64,000 nt of DNA from Arthrobacter sp. H-02-3 (lineage in GTDB: Bacteria; Actinomycetota; Actinomycetes; Actinomycetales; Micrococcaceae): positions 1-64,000 of the forward strand of contig NZ_PYUI01000011.1 of assembly GCF_003097355.1 (NCBI RefSeq). The letters are read 5' to 3'. Within the stretch, counting starts at the first letter, position 1, and every line of letters begins with the position of its first letter. The notes under the pieces are model-generated. The model was not told the origin of the DNA. It was given only the letters and a program-made list of their open reading frames with translations, and did no database searches. The position numbers and the translations under genes were made by a program. Positions 16,180-24,909 of the stretch are shown in pieces.

Positions 16180-17193
16180 TCAGGTCGTTGAAGCTTTGTG
16201 GGAGAGGGAACGGACCCAGGCGATGGCGTTAGGGGCGACGACGGCCAGGATCAGGAGGCCGCCGGTGAGCATGGACAGCGTGTCCTCGGGGACGCTCGCC
16301 AGCTGGAGCGCGTTGCGCAGGATAGCCAGAAGCCCGACTCCGGCGATGACGCCCGGAAGGGTGCCCTTGCCGCCAAAGATGGACACGCCGCCGAGCAGTA
16401 CTGCCGCGATGACCGACAGTTCCAGGCCCGTGGCGTTATCACCGCGTGCGCTTCCGTATCGCAGGGTCCACCACACGCCGACCAGTGCCGCGACGGCGCC
16501 CGAGATGACGAAGAGCCAGAACTTGGTCCGCGCGACGCCGATTCCCGAGAAACGGGCGGCGTCCACGCTGTAGCCGATGGCGAACAGGGAGCGGCCGAAG
16601 CCGGTGAAGTGCAGGGCGACACCGAAGATGATGACCAGGAGGATGACCGGCAGAATCCAGACGGGGATGCCCGTGGTGCCGATCTTTGCCTGCAGGCCCG
16701 TGGTGATGGCCCGCGGGAAGCTGGTGACCGCCTGGTCCCCCAGGACAACGAAGGCAAGCCCGCGGTACAACGCCAAGGTACCGATGGTCACGGCCAGTGA
16801 CGGCAGCCCGACCACGGAGACCAGGAAACCGTTCAGTGCCCCCGACACGGCGCCGAGGACAAGGCACAAGGGGACGATGGTTTCCATTGGCATCCCGGCG
16901 TTCCAGAGTGCTCCGAACACGCAACTGACGAAGCCTGCGATGCTGGCGACGGACAGGTCGATCTCGCCGGTGATAATGATCAGCGTCATCGGCAGCGCCA
17001 GGAGCAGGACCGGGATCACGTCGATGAGGAGGAACCCGACGTTGCGGGAGGTTGCGAAACCGCTCACGGTCAGGGAGGCGACGATGATGCTGGCCACGAG
17101 GGCCAGAATGATGGCGGTGTCCCAGCTGCGCAGGAAGCCGAAGCGGGGGGCGCGGCGGGTTTCTGCTGCCGGCGGTGCTGTATCAACCAGCAT
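16180..17193 (-). CDS. rhaQ: Rhamnose ABC transporter permease (RhaQ-like)
   Basis: A 337-residue CUT2 permease with about ten hydrophobic segments, the loop ITGEIDLSVASI (the family GxxDLSVG element) and IGYSVDAARFSGIGV. It pairs with RhaP in the membrane to form the translocation path. Its start overlaps the rhaP stop by 11 bases; rhaS follows after 49 bases. Confidence 0.9.
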   Translation of the reverse strand: MLVDTAPPAAETRRAPRFGFLRSWDTAIILALVASIIVASLTVSGFATSRNVGFLLIDVIPVLLLALPMTLIIITGEIDLSVASIAGFVSCVFGALWNAGMPMETIVPLCLVLGAVSGALNGFLVSVVGLPSLAVTIGTLALYRGLAFVVLGDQAVTSFPRAITTGLQAKIGTTGIPVWILPVILLVIIFGVALHFTGFGRSLFAIGYSVDAARFSGIGVARTKFWLFVISGAVAALVGVWWTLRYGSARGDNATGLELSVIAAVLLGGVSIFGGKGTLPGVIAGVGLLAILRNALQLASVPEDTLSMLTGGLLILAVVAPNAIAWVRSLSHKASTT

Positions 17194-18205
17194 GTGAATC
17201 GTGTCCTCTCAGACGGCGCTCGGTGCGCAGGGCAAGGTATCGGTCCAGGACAATCGAGGCCAGGATCAGGACGCCGATCATGGCCCGCTGCCAGAACGGC
17301 GAGACGCCCAGGACCGGAAGGGCAGAGGTGATGGTGGTCAGGAGCACGGCGCCGAGGGCTGCCCCGTAGACCGTGCCGACACCGCCGGCGATGGCCACCC
17401 CGCCAACCACGGCCGCGGCCACGACGTTCAGTTCAAGGCCCTGGCCCGCCGTCGCGTCCAGGTTGCCGTACTTGGCTGCATAGATGACCCCGCCGAGTCC
17501 GGCGAGGGCGCCGGAGATTGCGAAGGCGGAGAAGACCTTCCGCCCGACCCGGATTCCGTACAGTCGGGCGGCCTGGACGTCTGATCCGATGGCGTAGAAC
17601 TCGCGTCCGGAACGGAGGTTCTTCAGGTAGAGGCCGAAAGCCATGACGACCGCGAGCGCGATCAGGGCCAGGTAGGGGAATCCCAGCAGCGTGCCGGCAC
17701 CGAGGGCCAGGAAGTCTGCCGGCAGGTCGGAGGGGCTGATCTGCTGGCCCTGGGCCCAGGCGAAGTCAACGCCGCGGAAGATGTACAAGGTTCCCAGGGT
17801 GACCACCAGGGCCGGCACCTTGGCCACCGCGATCAGTGCCCCGTTGATGGCCCCCAGCATGGCGCCGAGGGCGATGCCGATGACGAGCATGGCGATCACG
17901 GGAAGATCGGGCAGCGCTATGAAGATTTTTCCGGTCGCGAATGCTGTCAGTCCGAGCACTGAGCCGACCGACAAGTCCACGTTCTTCGTCACGATCACGA
18001 TCGCCTGGCCGACGGCGAGGATCACCAGGATAGAGGAGTTCAGCAGCAGGTCTTTGATGCTCTGCGCGCTCAAGAATCGCGGGTTGGCCGCTACTGTGAC
18101 GGCGATCAGGATGACCAGCGCGAGGAACACGCTGAATTCACGGGATCGGGTCAACGTCCCCAGCCAGGCCGTGGACGGCTGACGTTGCAGGGTTAGGGTG
18201 GTCAC
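17183..18205 (-). CDS. rhaP: Rhamnose ABC transporter permease (RhaP-like)
   Basis: A 340-residue CUT2 permease with multiple hydrophobic segments and the conserved VIVTKNVDLSVGSVLGL and AIGSDVQAARLYGIRV loops. ATG at 18205 overlaps the ATPase stop (ATGA), so the two are translationally coupled. It forms the membrane channel with RhaQ. Confidence 0.9.
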   Translation of the reverse strand: MTTLTLQRQPSTAWLGTLTRSREFSVFLALVILIAVTVAANPRFLSAQSIKDLLLNSSILVILAVGQAIVIVTKNVDLSVGSVLGLTAFATGKIFIALPDLPVIAMLVIGIALGAMLGAINGALIAVAKVPALVVTLGTLYIFRGVDFAWAQGQQISPSDLPADFLALGAGTLLGFPYLALIALAVVMAFGLYLKNLRSGREFYAIGSDVQAARLYGIRVGRKVFSAFAISGALAGLGGVIYAAKYGNLDATAGQGLELNVVAAAVVGGVAIAGGVGTVYGAALGAVLLTTITSALPVLGVSPFWQRAMIGVLILASIVLDRYLALRTERRLRGHDSHAG

Positions 18206-19767
18206 GCTGTTGTCTCCTTGGTTTTCGGGTCGACTCCCGTGGCGGCCGTCATGACCGATTCCTCCGTGGCGTCCTTACGGCTAAGTTCGGCGGTGATCCG
18301 TCCCTCGTGCATCACCAGTACGCGGTCTGACATGCCTAGGATCTCGGGCAGTTCCGAGGAGATCATGAGGACGGCAAGGCCCGTGCCCGCGAGCTCGGAG
18401 ATGAGCCGGTGCACCTCGGACTTGGTGCCGACGTCGATTCCGCGGGTGGGTTCGTCGATGATCAGGATTCGCGGGCCGGTGGCCAGCCACTTGCCCAGGA
18501 CGACCTTCTGCTGGTTGCCGCCTGAAAGAGTCGAGATCGGGGACATCGGGGACCCCGCCTTGATCTGCAGCTTCTTGGCCCATTCCTTTGTGGCCTGGGC
18601 CTCGGACTGATTGGTGAGGAGGCCGAAACGGCTCAGTTTCCGCCGGAGCGTCAGGGTGAGGTTCCGGCTCACGTTCAGCTCCATGACCAGGCCCTGCTTG
18701 CGCCGGTCCTCCGGCACGAACGCGAGCCCGGCGGCCATCGATGCCCGCGGGGACAAGGATTTGAGCGGCTCGTCGCGGACCAGGACTTCACCGGAGTCGT
18801 ATTTGTCGATGCCGAAGACGGCCCGCGCCACCTCGGAACGCCCGGCGCCCACAAGGCCGCTGAGGCCGACGATTTCGCCGGCCCGCACGGTGAAGGAAAT
18901 ATCCGAGAACACGCCCTTGCGGCTGAGCCCCTTCACCTCGAGGGCGGTGGGCCCGATCGTCGTTTCCTGCTTCGGGAACAAGGACGCGACGTCGCGTCCG
19001 ACCATCTGCCGGATCACGCCGTCGACGGTGAGTTCGGAGGCCGGGGCGGTGGCGACGTGCGCGCCGTCGCGCATCACGGTGATCCAGTCCGCCAGGGCAA
19101 AGACTTCCTCGAAGCGGTGGGAGATGAACATTACCGCGGCCCCCTGGGCCTGCAAGGTCCGGGTGACGGCGAAAAGCCGGTCAACTTCGACGCCGCTGAG
19201 CGCCGCCGTCGGTTCGTCCATGATCAGGACGCGCGCGTCGAGCGAAATGGCCTTGGCGATTTCGACCACCTGCTGGTCGGCAATCGAGAGACCCTGCGCG
19301 GCCCGGTCGGGATCGATCTTGACCCCCAGTTGCTCAAAAAGCTCCAGGGCCTGCTGACGCATCGCCTTCCGGTCGATCCTGCGCAGGGAGCGCAGCGGCT
19401 GCCGGCCCATGAAGATGTTCTCGGCGACAGTGAGATCCGGGAACATGGTCGGCTCCTGGTAGATGACGGCGATCCCTGCCTCGCGGGCATGGAGCGGATC
19501 GCGGAACGAGACCTCCTCGCCTTCCAGCAGAACCTGACCACGGTCCTGCTGGTGCAGTCCGGCGAGAGTCTTGACCAGAGTGGATTTGCCGGCGCCGTTT
19601 TCTCCGACCAGCGCGGTGACCTGACCCCGGTACAGGCTGAGGCTGGCGCCGCGCAGCGCGTGCACCGCGCCGAAGGACTTGTGGATATCCCGCAGTTCCA
19701 GAAGCGGAACATCTGCCGCCTCGGCCCTCCGGGTGCTCCGAACCGTGGCGTCCTGTGCTTCGGCCAT
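18202..19767 (-). CDS. rhaT: Rhamnose ABC transporter ATP-binding protein (double ATPase)
   Basis: A 521-residue protein with two ABC domains, as usual for CUT2 importers. The first has Walker A GENGAGKST, the signature-region LSIADQQVVEIAKA and Walker B LIMDEPTAAL; the second has a degenerate nucleotide loop GLVGAGRSE, LSGGNQQKV and LIIDEPTRGID. ATG at 19767 is chosen for AAAGGAG upstream. It is the first gene of the transporter operon, next to a palindromic operator and divergent from rhaR. Confidence 0.95.
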   Translation of the reverse strand: MAEAQDATVRSTRRAEAADVPLLELRDIHKSFGAVHALRGASLSLYRGQVTALVGENGAGKSTLVKTLAGLHQQDRGQVLLEGEEVSFRDPLHAREAGIAVIYQEPTMFPDLTVAENIFMGRQPLRSLRRIDRKAMRQQALELFEQLGVKIDPDRAAQGLSIADQQVVEIAKAISLDARVLIMDEPTAALSGVEVDRLFAVTRTLQAQGAAVMFISHRFEEVFALADWITVMRDGAHVATAPASELTVDGVIRQMVGRDVASLFPKQETTIGPTALEVKGLSRKGVFSDISFTVRAGEIVGLSGLVGAGRSEVARAVFGIDKYDSGEVLVRDEPLKSLSPRASMAAGLAFVPEDRRKQGLVMELNVSRNLTLTLRRKLSRFGLLTNQSEAQATKEWAKKLQIKAGSPMSPISTLSGGNQQKVVLGKWLATGPRILIIDEPTRGIDVGTKSEVHRLISELAGTGLAVLMISSELPEILGMSDRVLVMHEGRITAELSRKDATEESVMTAATGVDPKTKETTA

Positions 19768-19784
19768 GTCCGTTACTCCTTTGT

Positions 19785-19845
19785 AATGAATCGATTCATT
19801 TGTGAACCTACTCACACGTTAGGGCTTGTTTCCGCTGCGTGTCAA
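19785..19845 (-). promoter_or_regulatory. rhaTPQS promoter and operator
   Basis: Minus-strand -35 TTGACA (19840-19845) and -10 TAACGT (19816-19821), 18 bp apart. A 16-bp perfect palindrome AATGAATCGATTCATT (19785-19800) lies just downstream of the expected start site, where a bound LacI protein would block transcription. It is the best copy of the rha operator in the window. Confidence 0.8.
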
Positions 19846-19879
19846 CCAGCAAACATCCGGGCGGCCAATGTGAACGACG

Positions 19880-19910
19880 TAACATTGAAGGAGCGGATTG
19901 ATTCGATTCA
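19880..19910 (+). promoter_or_regulatory. rhaR promoter with imperfect operator
   Basis: A -10-like TAACAT (19880-19885) precedes TGATTCGATTCA (19899-19910), one base from the palindrome TGAATCGATTCA. Its position before rhaR suggests autoregulation. Confidence 0.55.
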
Positions 19911-19929
19911 GTGATTGGGAGGTTCTTAC

Positions 19930-20970
19930 GTGTCCAGCGGCCCGGGTGCAAAGCTGAAGGATGTCGCCGCGCTTGCGGGGGTTTCCGTCGGCACTGTTTC
20001 GAATGTCCTCAACCGGCCGGAGCAGGTCTCGGTCGACAAGAAGAGCCGCGTCCTGGCTGCCATCGACCAGCTGGGATTCGTGCGCAACGAATCGGCCCGG
20101 TCGCTGCGGTCCGGGTCCACCCGGAGCCTCGGCATGCTCGTACTGGACGTCCGGAACCCCTTCTTCACCGACGTGGCGCTGGGGGCCGAAAACGTCGCCG
20201 AAGACCACAAGCACTCCCTGATCCTGGCCAACAGCGCCGAGGACACGGGGCGGGAGTTGGCCTATCTGGACCTGTTCGAGCAGCAGCGCGTCCAGGGCGT
20301 CCTGATCACCCCGTTCGGCCAGGTTCTGGAGCGGCTCGAAACCATGCGTGCCCGGGGCATCCCCTCGGTGCTCGTTGACCGGCTCGCACGCACGGATCAG
20401 TTCTGCTCGGTTTCGGTGGACGACGTCGCCGGCGGCGCGACAGCCCTGACCCATCTCCTAAGCGTCGGTTCGGTGCGCCCGGCGTTCGTGGGCGGTCCCT
20501 TCACGCTGCAGCAGGTCGAGGACCGCTACCGCGGTGCCGCCGACGCGGCCGAAGCGGCTGGGGTATCGCTGCAATTGTTCGAAACGCCCGACCTGAAATT
20601 TGAGCGCGGGCGCCAGATCGGCGATCTCATCGGAAATCTTCAGCCCGACAAGCGGCCGGACGCCGTGTTTGCCGCCAACGACCAGCTGGCGCTCGGGCTC
20701 CTGCAGTCCTTCGCCGCCAACGGGCTCCGCGTGCCCGAGGACATCGCAATCGTGGGCTTCGACGACATCGACTTCGCGTCCCAATCGAGCATTCCGCTCA
20801 GCTCCATCAGCCAGCCGCGGCACCTGATCGGCGAGCGTGCCGCCCAGCTCCTTTTCGACGAAATCGACGACGAGAACGGTCACGTCCACAGCCAGGTGGT
20901 GTTCACGCCGGAACTCGTTGCCAGGCAGAGCACCCGGCGCCACACTCCGGCCATTACCCAGCATGGCTAA
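19930..20970 (+). CDS. rhaR: LacI-family repressor of rhamnose genes
   Basis: A 346-residue LacI/GalR regulator. GTG at 19930 follows GGGAGG. The N-terminal helix-turn-helix KLKDVAALAGVSVGTVSNVLNRPE is complete, with hinge residues RNESARSLRSGSTRSLG, then a periplasmic-binding-protein-like effector domain (PDAVFAANDQLALGLLQ, AIVGFDDIDFASQ). It is divergent from rhaTPQS, and near-identical palindromes occur before rhaT, rhaM and itself. Control of rhamnose use is inferred from this. Its DNA-reading helix is nearly the same as that of the LacI protein at 28584-29633. Confidence 0.9.
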   Translation: MSSGPGAKLKDVAALAGVSVGTVSNVLNRPEQVSVDKKSRVLAAIDQLGFVRNESARSLRSGSTRSLGMLVLDVRNPFFTDVALGAENVAEDHKHSLILANSAEDTGRELAYLDLFEQQRVQGVLITPFGQVLERLETMRARGIPSVLVDRLARTDQFCSVSVDDVAGGATALTHLLSVGSVRPAFVGGPFTLQQVEDRYRGAADAAEAAGVSLQLFETPDLKFERGRQIGDLIGNLQPDKRPDAVFAANDQLALGLLQSFAANGLRVPEDIAIVGFDDIDFASQSSIPLSSISQPRHLIGERAAQLLFDEIDDENGHVHSQVVFTPELVARQSTRRHTPAITQHG

Positions 20971-21033
20971 AGGGGACATCGTCGCCCCGAACGACGCACA
21001 TCAGCCCGTTTGCGACGTACGCATGGAAGACAG

Positions 21034-22305
21034 CTAGCCGACGCTGGCCAATGCGTTTTCGTGCCGTTCCGCGGCTGCGTCAGATGCCCTGGGAATTCTA
21101 GCCAGCCAGAGGATCCCGATCAGGCATGAGGCCAGCGTCGTCAGGACAAGGAAGATGAACAGCGCCTGGGCCCCAGCCGCGATGATTTGCGGAGTGACGA
21201 GGGCAAAAGCCGCCGCTACGACGCGGGTAAAGGCGATGGTGATTCCTTGGGCGCTGCTGCGGTGCTTGGTGGGGAAAAGTTCCTGAGACCAGACCTTGAA
21301 CATCGGTTCGCCCGCGATAGCGCCCCCGACGGAGTAGAGGACGCCCATGACAGCCAACGTCCATGTGCTCACGCCGAGTGTCGCGGGGATAATGAATGCT
21401 GCGATGGAAATGGAGGTTGCGACCGTGAATACGGGCATCCTCCAGCGCGTGTCAACGACCCTCATGGTGACAAGCATGCCGATGAAGCTGCAGCCGAAGC
21501 CGAGCAAACCGAAGGCGGAGGCTGTGGCGACGCTAGCCCCGGCGACGTTCGTGTAGAGGTATGTGCTGAACTGGCCATTGGTGTTTGCGGCCACGTTGGC
21601 GATCGCATAGAAGAGTCCCGTCGCGACGAGCGGACCCAGGTAGCGAGAGCCCACCAAATGCCGAAGGGAGCCGAGATCCACCTGTTCGGCAGAAGAATCA
21701 AGGCGCGCCTTCGTCCACTCCCGCGATTCAGGAAGGCCTGCCCGCAGCACTAGGACAATGAGTGCAACAACGAGCAGGTGGCCGTACATAATCCGTGCGC
21801 CGACCTCTCCCAGGTCACCGACAACAATTCCCAGGACCATGACTACCAGGACACCCGCCATCCACAGAACGTGGGAAAAGGTGACCATCTTGCCCTTCTT
21901 TCCGGGAGGGGCGCTCTCGGAAATCATGGCCATCGACACGGGAAGGTCCGCGCCGGCTGCGAAGCCCAGCAGAACAACTCCGGCGTACAACATGCCAGGG
22001 GCCGCCGCGACGACGAGGGAAAGTGCGCCGAGTGCAAAGACCCACATCGTCCATGTGAAGACCTTGCGCCGGCCAAACCGGTCACCCATCCGGCCACCCA
22101 CCAGCGCGCCGGCTGCGATCATGACGGTCAACAGAGCGGAGAGTTGACCAATCTCCGCCGGCCCGAGATGGAACGTGCTTTGAAAAAGGACAAGTGCCGT
22201 GCCGGTCGTGACGATCGCCGCTGCGTCCAGGTAAGAGGCCATACCGGCGATGGTTGCCGTCCACCAGACTTGGCGGGACGAAAGGACCTCGGTTGAGCTA
22301 GTCAT
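21034..22305 (-). CDS. MFS sugar transporter
   Basis: A 423-residue major facilitator with about 12 hydrophobic segments. The loop after segment 2, GGRMGDRFGRRKVFTW, is the classic MFS motif A, and GLPESREWTKARL marks the central loop, as in sugar/metabolite:H+ symporters. It is convergent with rhaR. Its promoter region carries one rhaR-like site and one site like that of the CUT1 operon, so it is probably a secondary carrier for rhamnose or a related product. The substrate is not proven. Confidence 0.85.
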   Translation of the reverse strand: MTSSTEVLSSRQVWWTATIAGMASYLDAAAIVTTGTALVLFQSTFHLGPAEIGQLSALLTVMIAAGALVGGRMGDRFGRRKVFTWTMWVFALGALSLVVAAAPGMLYAGVVLLGFAAGADLPVSMAMISESAPPGKKGKMVTFSHVLWMAGVLVVMVLGIVVGDLGEVGARIMYGHLLVVALIVLVLRAGLPESREWTKARLDSSAEQVDLGSLRHLVGSRYLGPLVATGLFYAIANVAANTNGQFSTYLYTNVAGASVATASAFGLLGFGCSFIGMLVTMRVVDTRWRMPVFTVATSISIAAFIIPATLGVSTWTLAVMGVLYSVGGAIAGEPMFKVWSQELFPTKHRSSAQGITIAFTRVVAAAFALVTPQIIAAGAQALFIFLVLTTLASCLIGILWLARIPRASDAAAERHENALASVG

Positions 22306-22445
22306 GGATTCTTCCTTGAATCTTCCAGTGGCGGGGGTGAAAAGGCAGAGACACCTACAGGCCTGAGCGATGGCGGACGCACGGCGTCAGTCCAGGTCCG
22401 GTCAGTCCGGGATGCAACGTGACGGTGAAGTCAGTACCCACAGAG

Positions 22446-22502
22446 TTGAAGCGCTTTAAATGTATCGATTCAACTGTAGAGACGACCCCGCACGGGAGTC
22501 AA
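22446..22502 (-). promoter_or_regulatory. MFS gene promoter with two tandem LacI-type operators
   Basis: Minus-strand -35 TTGACT (22497-22502) and -10 TACAGT (22473-22478), 18 bp apart. TGTATCGATTCA (22461-22472) abuts the -10 and matches the RhaR site with one change. TTGAAGCGCTTTAA (22446-22459) follows and resembles the site at 22592-22605. Two different LacI proteins could act here. Confidence 0.65.
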
Positions 22503-22556
22503 CAGCCTGCAGGTATTTGGCGCTAGTTAGCCAAACAGATGCGATGCGGGTGACGC

Positions 22557-22605
22557 TTGACACATCCACGACCGGGACTTCATACTCGAACTTGAAACGC
22601 TTCAA
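22557..22605 (+). promoter_or_regulatory. Promoter and operator of the CUT1/rhamnosidase operon
   Basis: Plus-strand -35 TTGACA (22557-22562) and -10 CATACT (22581-22586), 18 bp apart, followed by the pseudo-palindrome TTGAAACGCTTCAA (22592-22605) over the expected start site. The rest of the 326-bp gap between the MFS and binding-protein genes shows nothing else. The likely regulator is the LacI protein at 28584-29633. Confidence 0.7.
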
Positions 22606-22631
22606 TTCGGAGCACACTTCAAGGAGGAACT

Positions 22632-23948
22632 GTGGTTTCTGTACTGTCGCGGCCCAAGGCCCGCGCTATTGCCCCCGTCATCGCATCAGCGGGCGCGCTG
22701 GCTCTGCTGCTCAGCGGATGCGGCGCAGGCGGCGGATCATCCGCCCAGGGGTCGAAGGATTTCAGCTATCTGACCAACGTCGAGAACACCACCATCCGCG
22801 GCGAACTGGAGGCGCTGAGCAAGGATCAGTGCGCGGCAGAGAACAAGGCCGCACCCCTGAAGGTCGAGACCGTTCCCCAGACCAGCCTGGACCAGAAACT
22901 TCAACTGCTCGCCGGGCAGAACGCCCTGCCGGTCCAGTACGCGGCCGGCAACGCCCCCGCCCTGACGCAGGATCTGGACAAGTCCGGAAACGTCTTGGAT
23001 TTCGAAAAGGCGCTCAAAGATTTGAACATTTCCGACGCCATCCTTCCGGGGGCGGCGGCCACCATCAAGTCCCTGTACGGCGGGAAGCTGAACGTTCTGC
23101 CCTACCAGTACAACGTGGAAGGCATCTGGTACAACAAGAAGCTCTTCGCCGACAACGGCATTACCGAGCCGAAGACCTGGGATGACTTCGTCGCCGCCGG
23201 TGAAAAGCTCAAGACCGCCGGCGTCACGCCGCTTGCCGCGTCCGGAAAGCAGGGGTGGCCGCTCACCCGCCTGGTCAGCGGATATCTGTTCAGCGACCTC
23301 GGTCCTGACGCCATGAAGAAGGTGGCCGACGGCCAGGCGAAACTTACTGACCCGGAATACGTCAAGGCAGCCCAGGCCGTTGCCGATCTCGGCGCCAAGG
23401 GCTACTTCGGCCAGGGTGTCGGCTCGATCGATTACGACACCGCGGCGTCGCAGTTCCTCAGCGGCAAGGCAGGCATGTTCTACATGGGCAGCTGGATTCT
23501 TTCGAACTTCGACGACAAGGCCCAGAACAAGATCGGCGAAGAGAACATCGGCTTCATGCCGTTCCCGAAAGTCAGTGGAGGCAAGGGCATCGATAACCAG
23601 TACGCCACCAACGTCGGCCTCCCCATGACGTTCAATGCAAAGACATACGACAGCAACGCCTCCGCATGGCTCAAGTGCATCGCCACCAACTACGGCAGCA
23701 CGGCCCTCAAGGACAAGAACTCGATCTCCGGATTCAAACTGAACACCCCGGTGGACAACATCCCGCCGCTGGTCAAGTCCACCCAGGAAACGGTCAACAA
23801 CACGAAGGAAAGCGTGCTGTGGTTCGAGGCGCTCTTCAGCACCAAGGCAACCACGACGAGCCAAACCAACGCGGCCGGCCTCGCGTCCGGCAGTATCACT
23901 CCGCAGAAGTTCATGGAACTCGTCCAGAACGATCTGAACTCGAAGTAG
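22632..23948 (+). CDS. CUT1 extracellular sugar-binding lipoprotein
   Basis: A 438-residue family 1 extracellular solute-binding protein. GTG at 22632 has AAGGAGGAA upstream. The N-terminus has a signal peptide with lipobox LLSGC. Family features include LPYQYNVEGIWYNKKLFADNGI and a later SGKAGMFYMGSW. It opens an operon of binding protein, two permeases and a GH78 rhamnosidase, so the ligand is probably a rhamnose-containing oligosaccharide or glycoside; this is inferred from context. A GC-rich hairpin follows the gene. Confidence 0.9.
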   Translation: MVSVLSRPKARAIAPVIASAGALALLLSGCGAGGGSSAQGSKDFSYLTNVENTTIRGELEALSKDQCAAENKAAPLKVETVPQTSLDQKLQLLAGQNALPVQYAAGNAPALTQDLDKSGNVLDFEKALKDLNISDAILPGAAATIKSLYGGKLNVLPYQYNVEGIWYNKKLFADNGITEPKTWDDFVAAGEKLKTAGVTPLAASGKQGWPLTRLVSGYLFSDLGPDAMKKVADGQAKLTDPEYVKAAQAVADLGAKGYFGQGVGSIDYDTAASQFLSGKAGMFYMGSWILSNFDDKAQNKIGEENIGFMPFPKVSGGKGIDNQYATNVGLPMTFNAKTYDSNASAWLKCIATNYGSTALKDKNSISGFKLNTPVDNIPPLVKSTQETVNNTKESVLWFEALFSTKATTTSQTNAAGLASGSITPQKFMELVQNDLNSK

Positions 23949-23956
23949 CCTGCACG

Positions 23957-23984
23957 GCCGGGGCCGGTGCACGCCGGCCCCGGC
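23957..23984 (+). other. Intercistronic hairpin after the binding-protein gene
   Basis: An 11-bp perfect stem (GCCGGGGCCGG at 23957-23967 with 23974-23984), 6-base loop, no U-run, between the binding-protein gene and the first permease. The arrangement is the same as at 888-913 and 34237-34270. Confidence 0.65.
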
Positions 23985-24018
23985 GGTCAGCCACTCAAAT
24001 TCCGATGAAAGAAGCACC

Positions 24019-24903
24019 ATGAACAACGTCCTGGGAGACAAAAAGGCCATCGCCGTCCTTCTCGGCCCGGCCTTACTGGTTTACACCGTCGCCATGCTGT
24101 TACCGGTATTCTGGTCCGCCGGCTACACCTTCCTTTCCGGCAACGCCATCACAGGCTTCACCTTCGCCGGACTCGCCAACTTCGAAAAGCTCTTCTCCGA
24201 CCCCGCCGTCGGCGAGGCCCTCTGGTTCACGATCCGCTACGCCGTGGTCATCACCATCGGCCAGGTCCTGCTCGGATACATGTTGTCCCTGCTCTACGTC
24301 TTCGCCCTGAAGCGCGGATCCAGTCTGATCCGCACTCTGGTCTTCTTCCCGGTCGTGCTTCCCACGGTTGCGGTCGCTCTGCTGTTCCAGAAGATGTTCG
24401 AAATCGCCCCGCAAAACGGCCTGGTGAACTCAGCTCTGAACGCCGTGGGCATCGGCTCGATCGACTGGCTCGGCAACGGCAGCACAGCATTTTTGGTCAT
24501 CGTCATCATGGACCTTTGGCGGTCCATGGGGTTCTACGCCGTCCTGCTCTACACCGGTCTGGTGGACATTCCCGATGACATCCTTGAATCGGCCCGCCTC
24601 GACGGCGCACGGGGGTTGCACCTGATCCGGCATATCATCCTGCCGTTGTCCCTGCCGGTTCTGCTCTCTTCGATCATCTTTAGCATCAACGGCACACTCA
24701 AGGTCTTCGACTCCATCGTGGCCCTGACCGACGGCGGGCCGGGCAGCGCGACAACTCCACTGACACTGCTCATGTTCCGCACCTCTTTTACCTACGGCGA
24801 CTACGGCTACGGCAGCTCCATTGCGTTGCTGCTCACGATTCTGTGCCTGATTGTCACACTCTTCATTTTCCGCTCGTCCCGCCGCGACCTCACCAAGGAC
24901 TGA
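24019..24903 (+). CDS. CUT1 sugar ABC transporter permease (MalF-type)
   Basis: A 294-residue permease with six hydrophobic segments and the cytoplasmic EAA-type loop ESARLDGARGLHLIRHIILPL that docks to the ATPase. ATG at 24019 has AAAGAAG upstream. It pairs with the next gene. No ATPase is encoded in this operon, so a shared MsiK-type ATPase elsewhere is the likely energy source. Confidence 0.9.
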   Translation: MNNVLGDKKAIAVLLGPALLVYTVAMLLPVFWSAGYTFLSGNAITGFTFAGLANFEKLFSDPAVGEALWFTIRYAVVITIGQVLLGYMLSLLYVFALKRGSSLIRTLVFFPVVLPTVAVALLFQKMFEIAPQNGLVNSALNAVGIGSIDWLGNGSTAFLVIVIMDLWRSMGFYAVLLYTGLVDIPDDILESARLDGARGLHLIRHIILPLSLPVLLSSIIFSINGTLKVFDSIVALTDGGPGSATTPLTLLMFRTSFTYGDYGYGSSIALLLTILCLIVTLFIFRSSRRDLTKD

Positions 24904-24909
24904 CCGACG

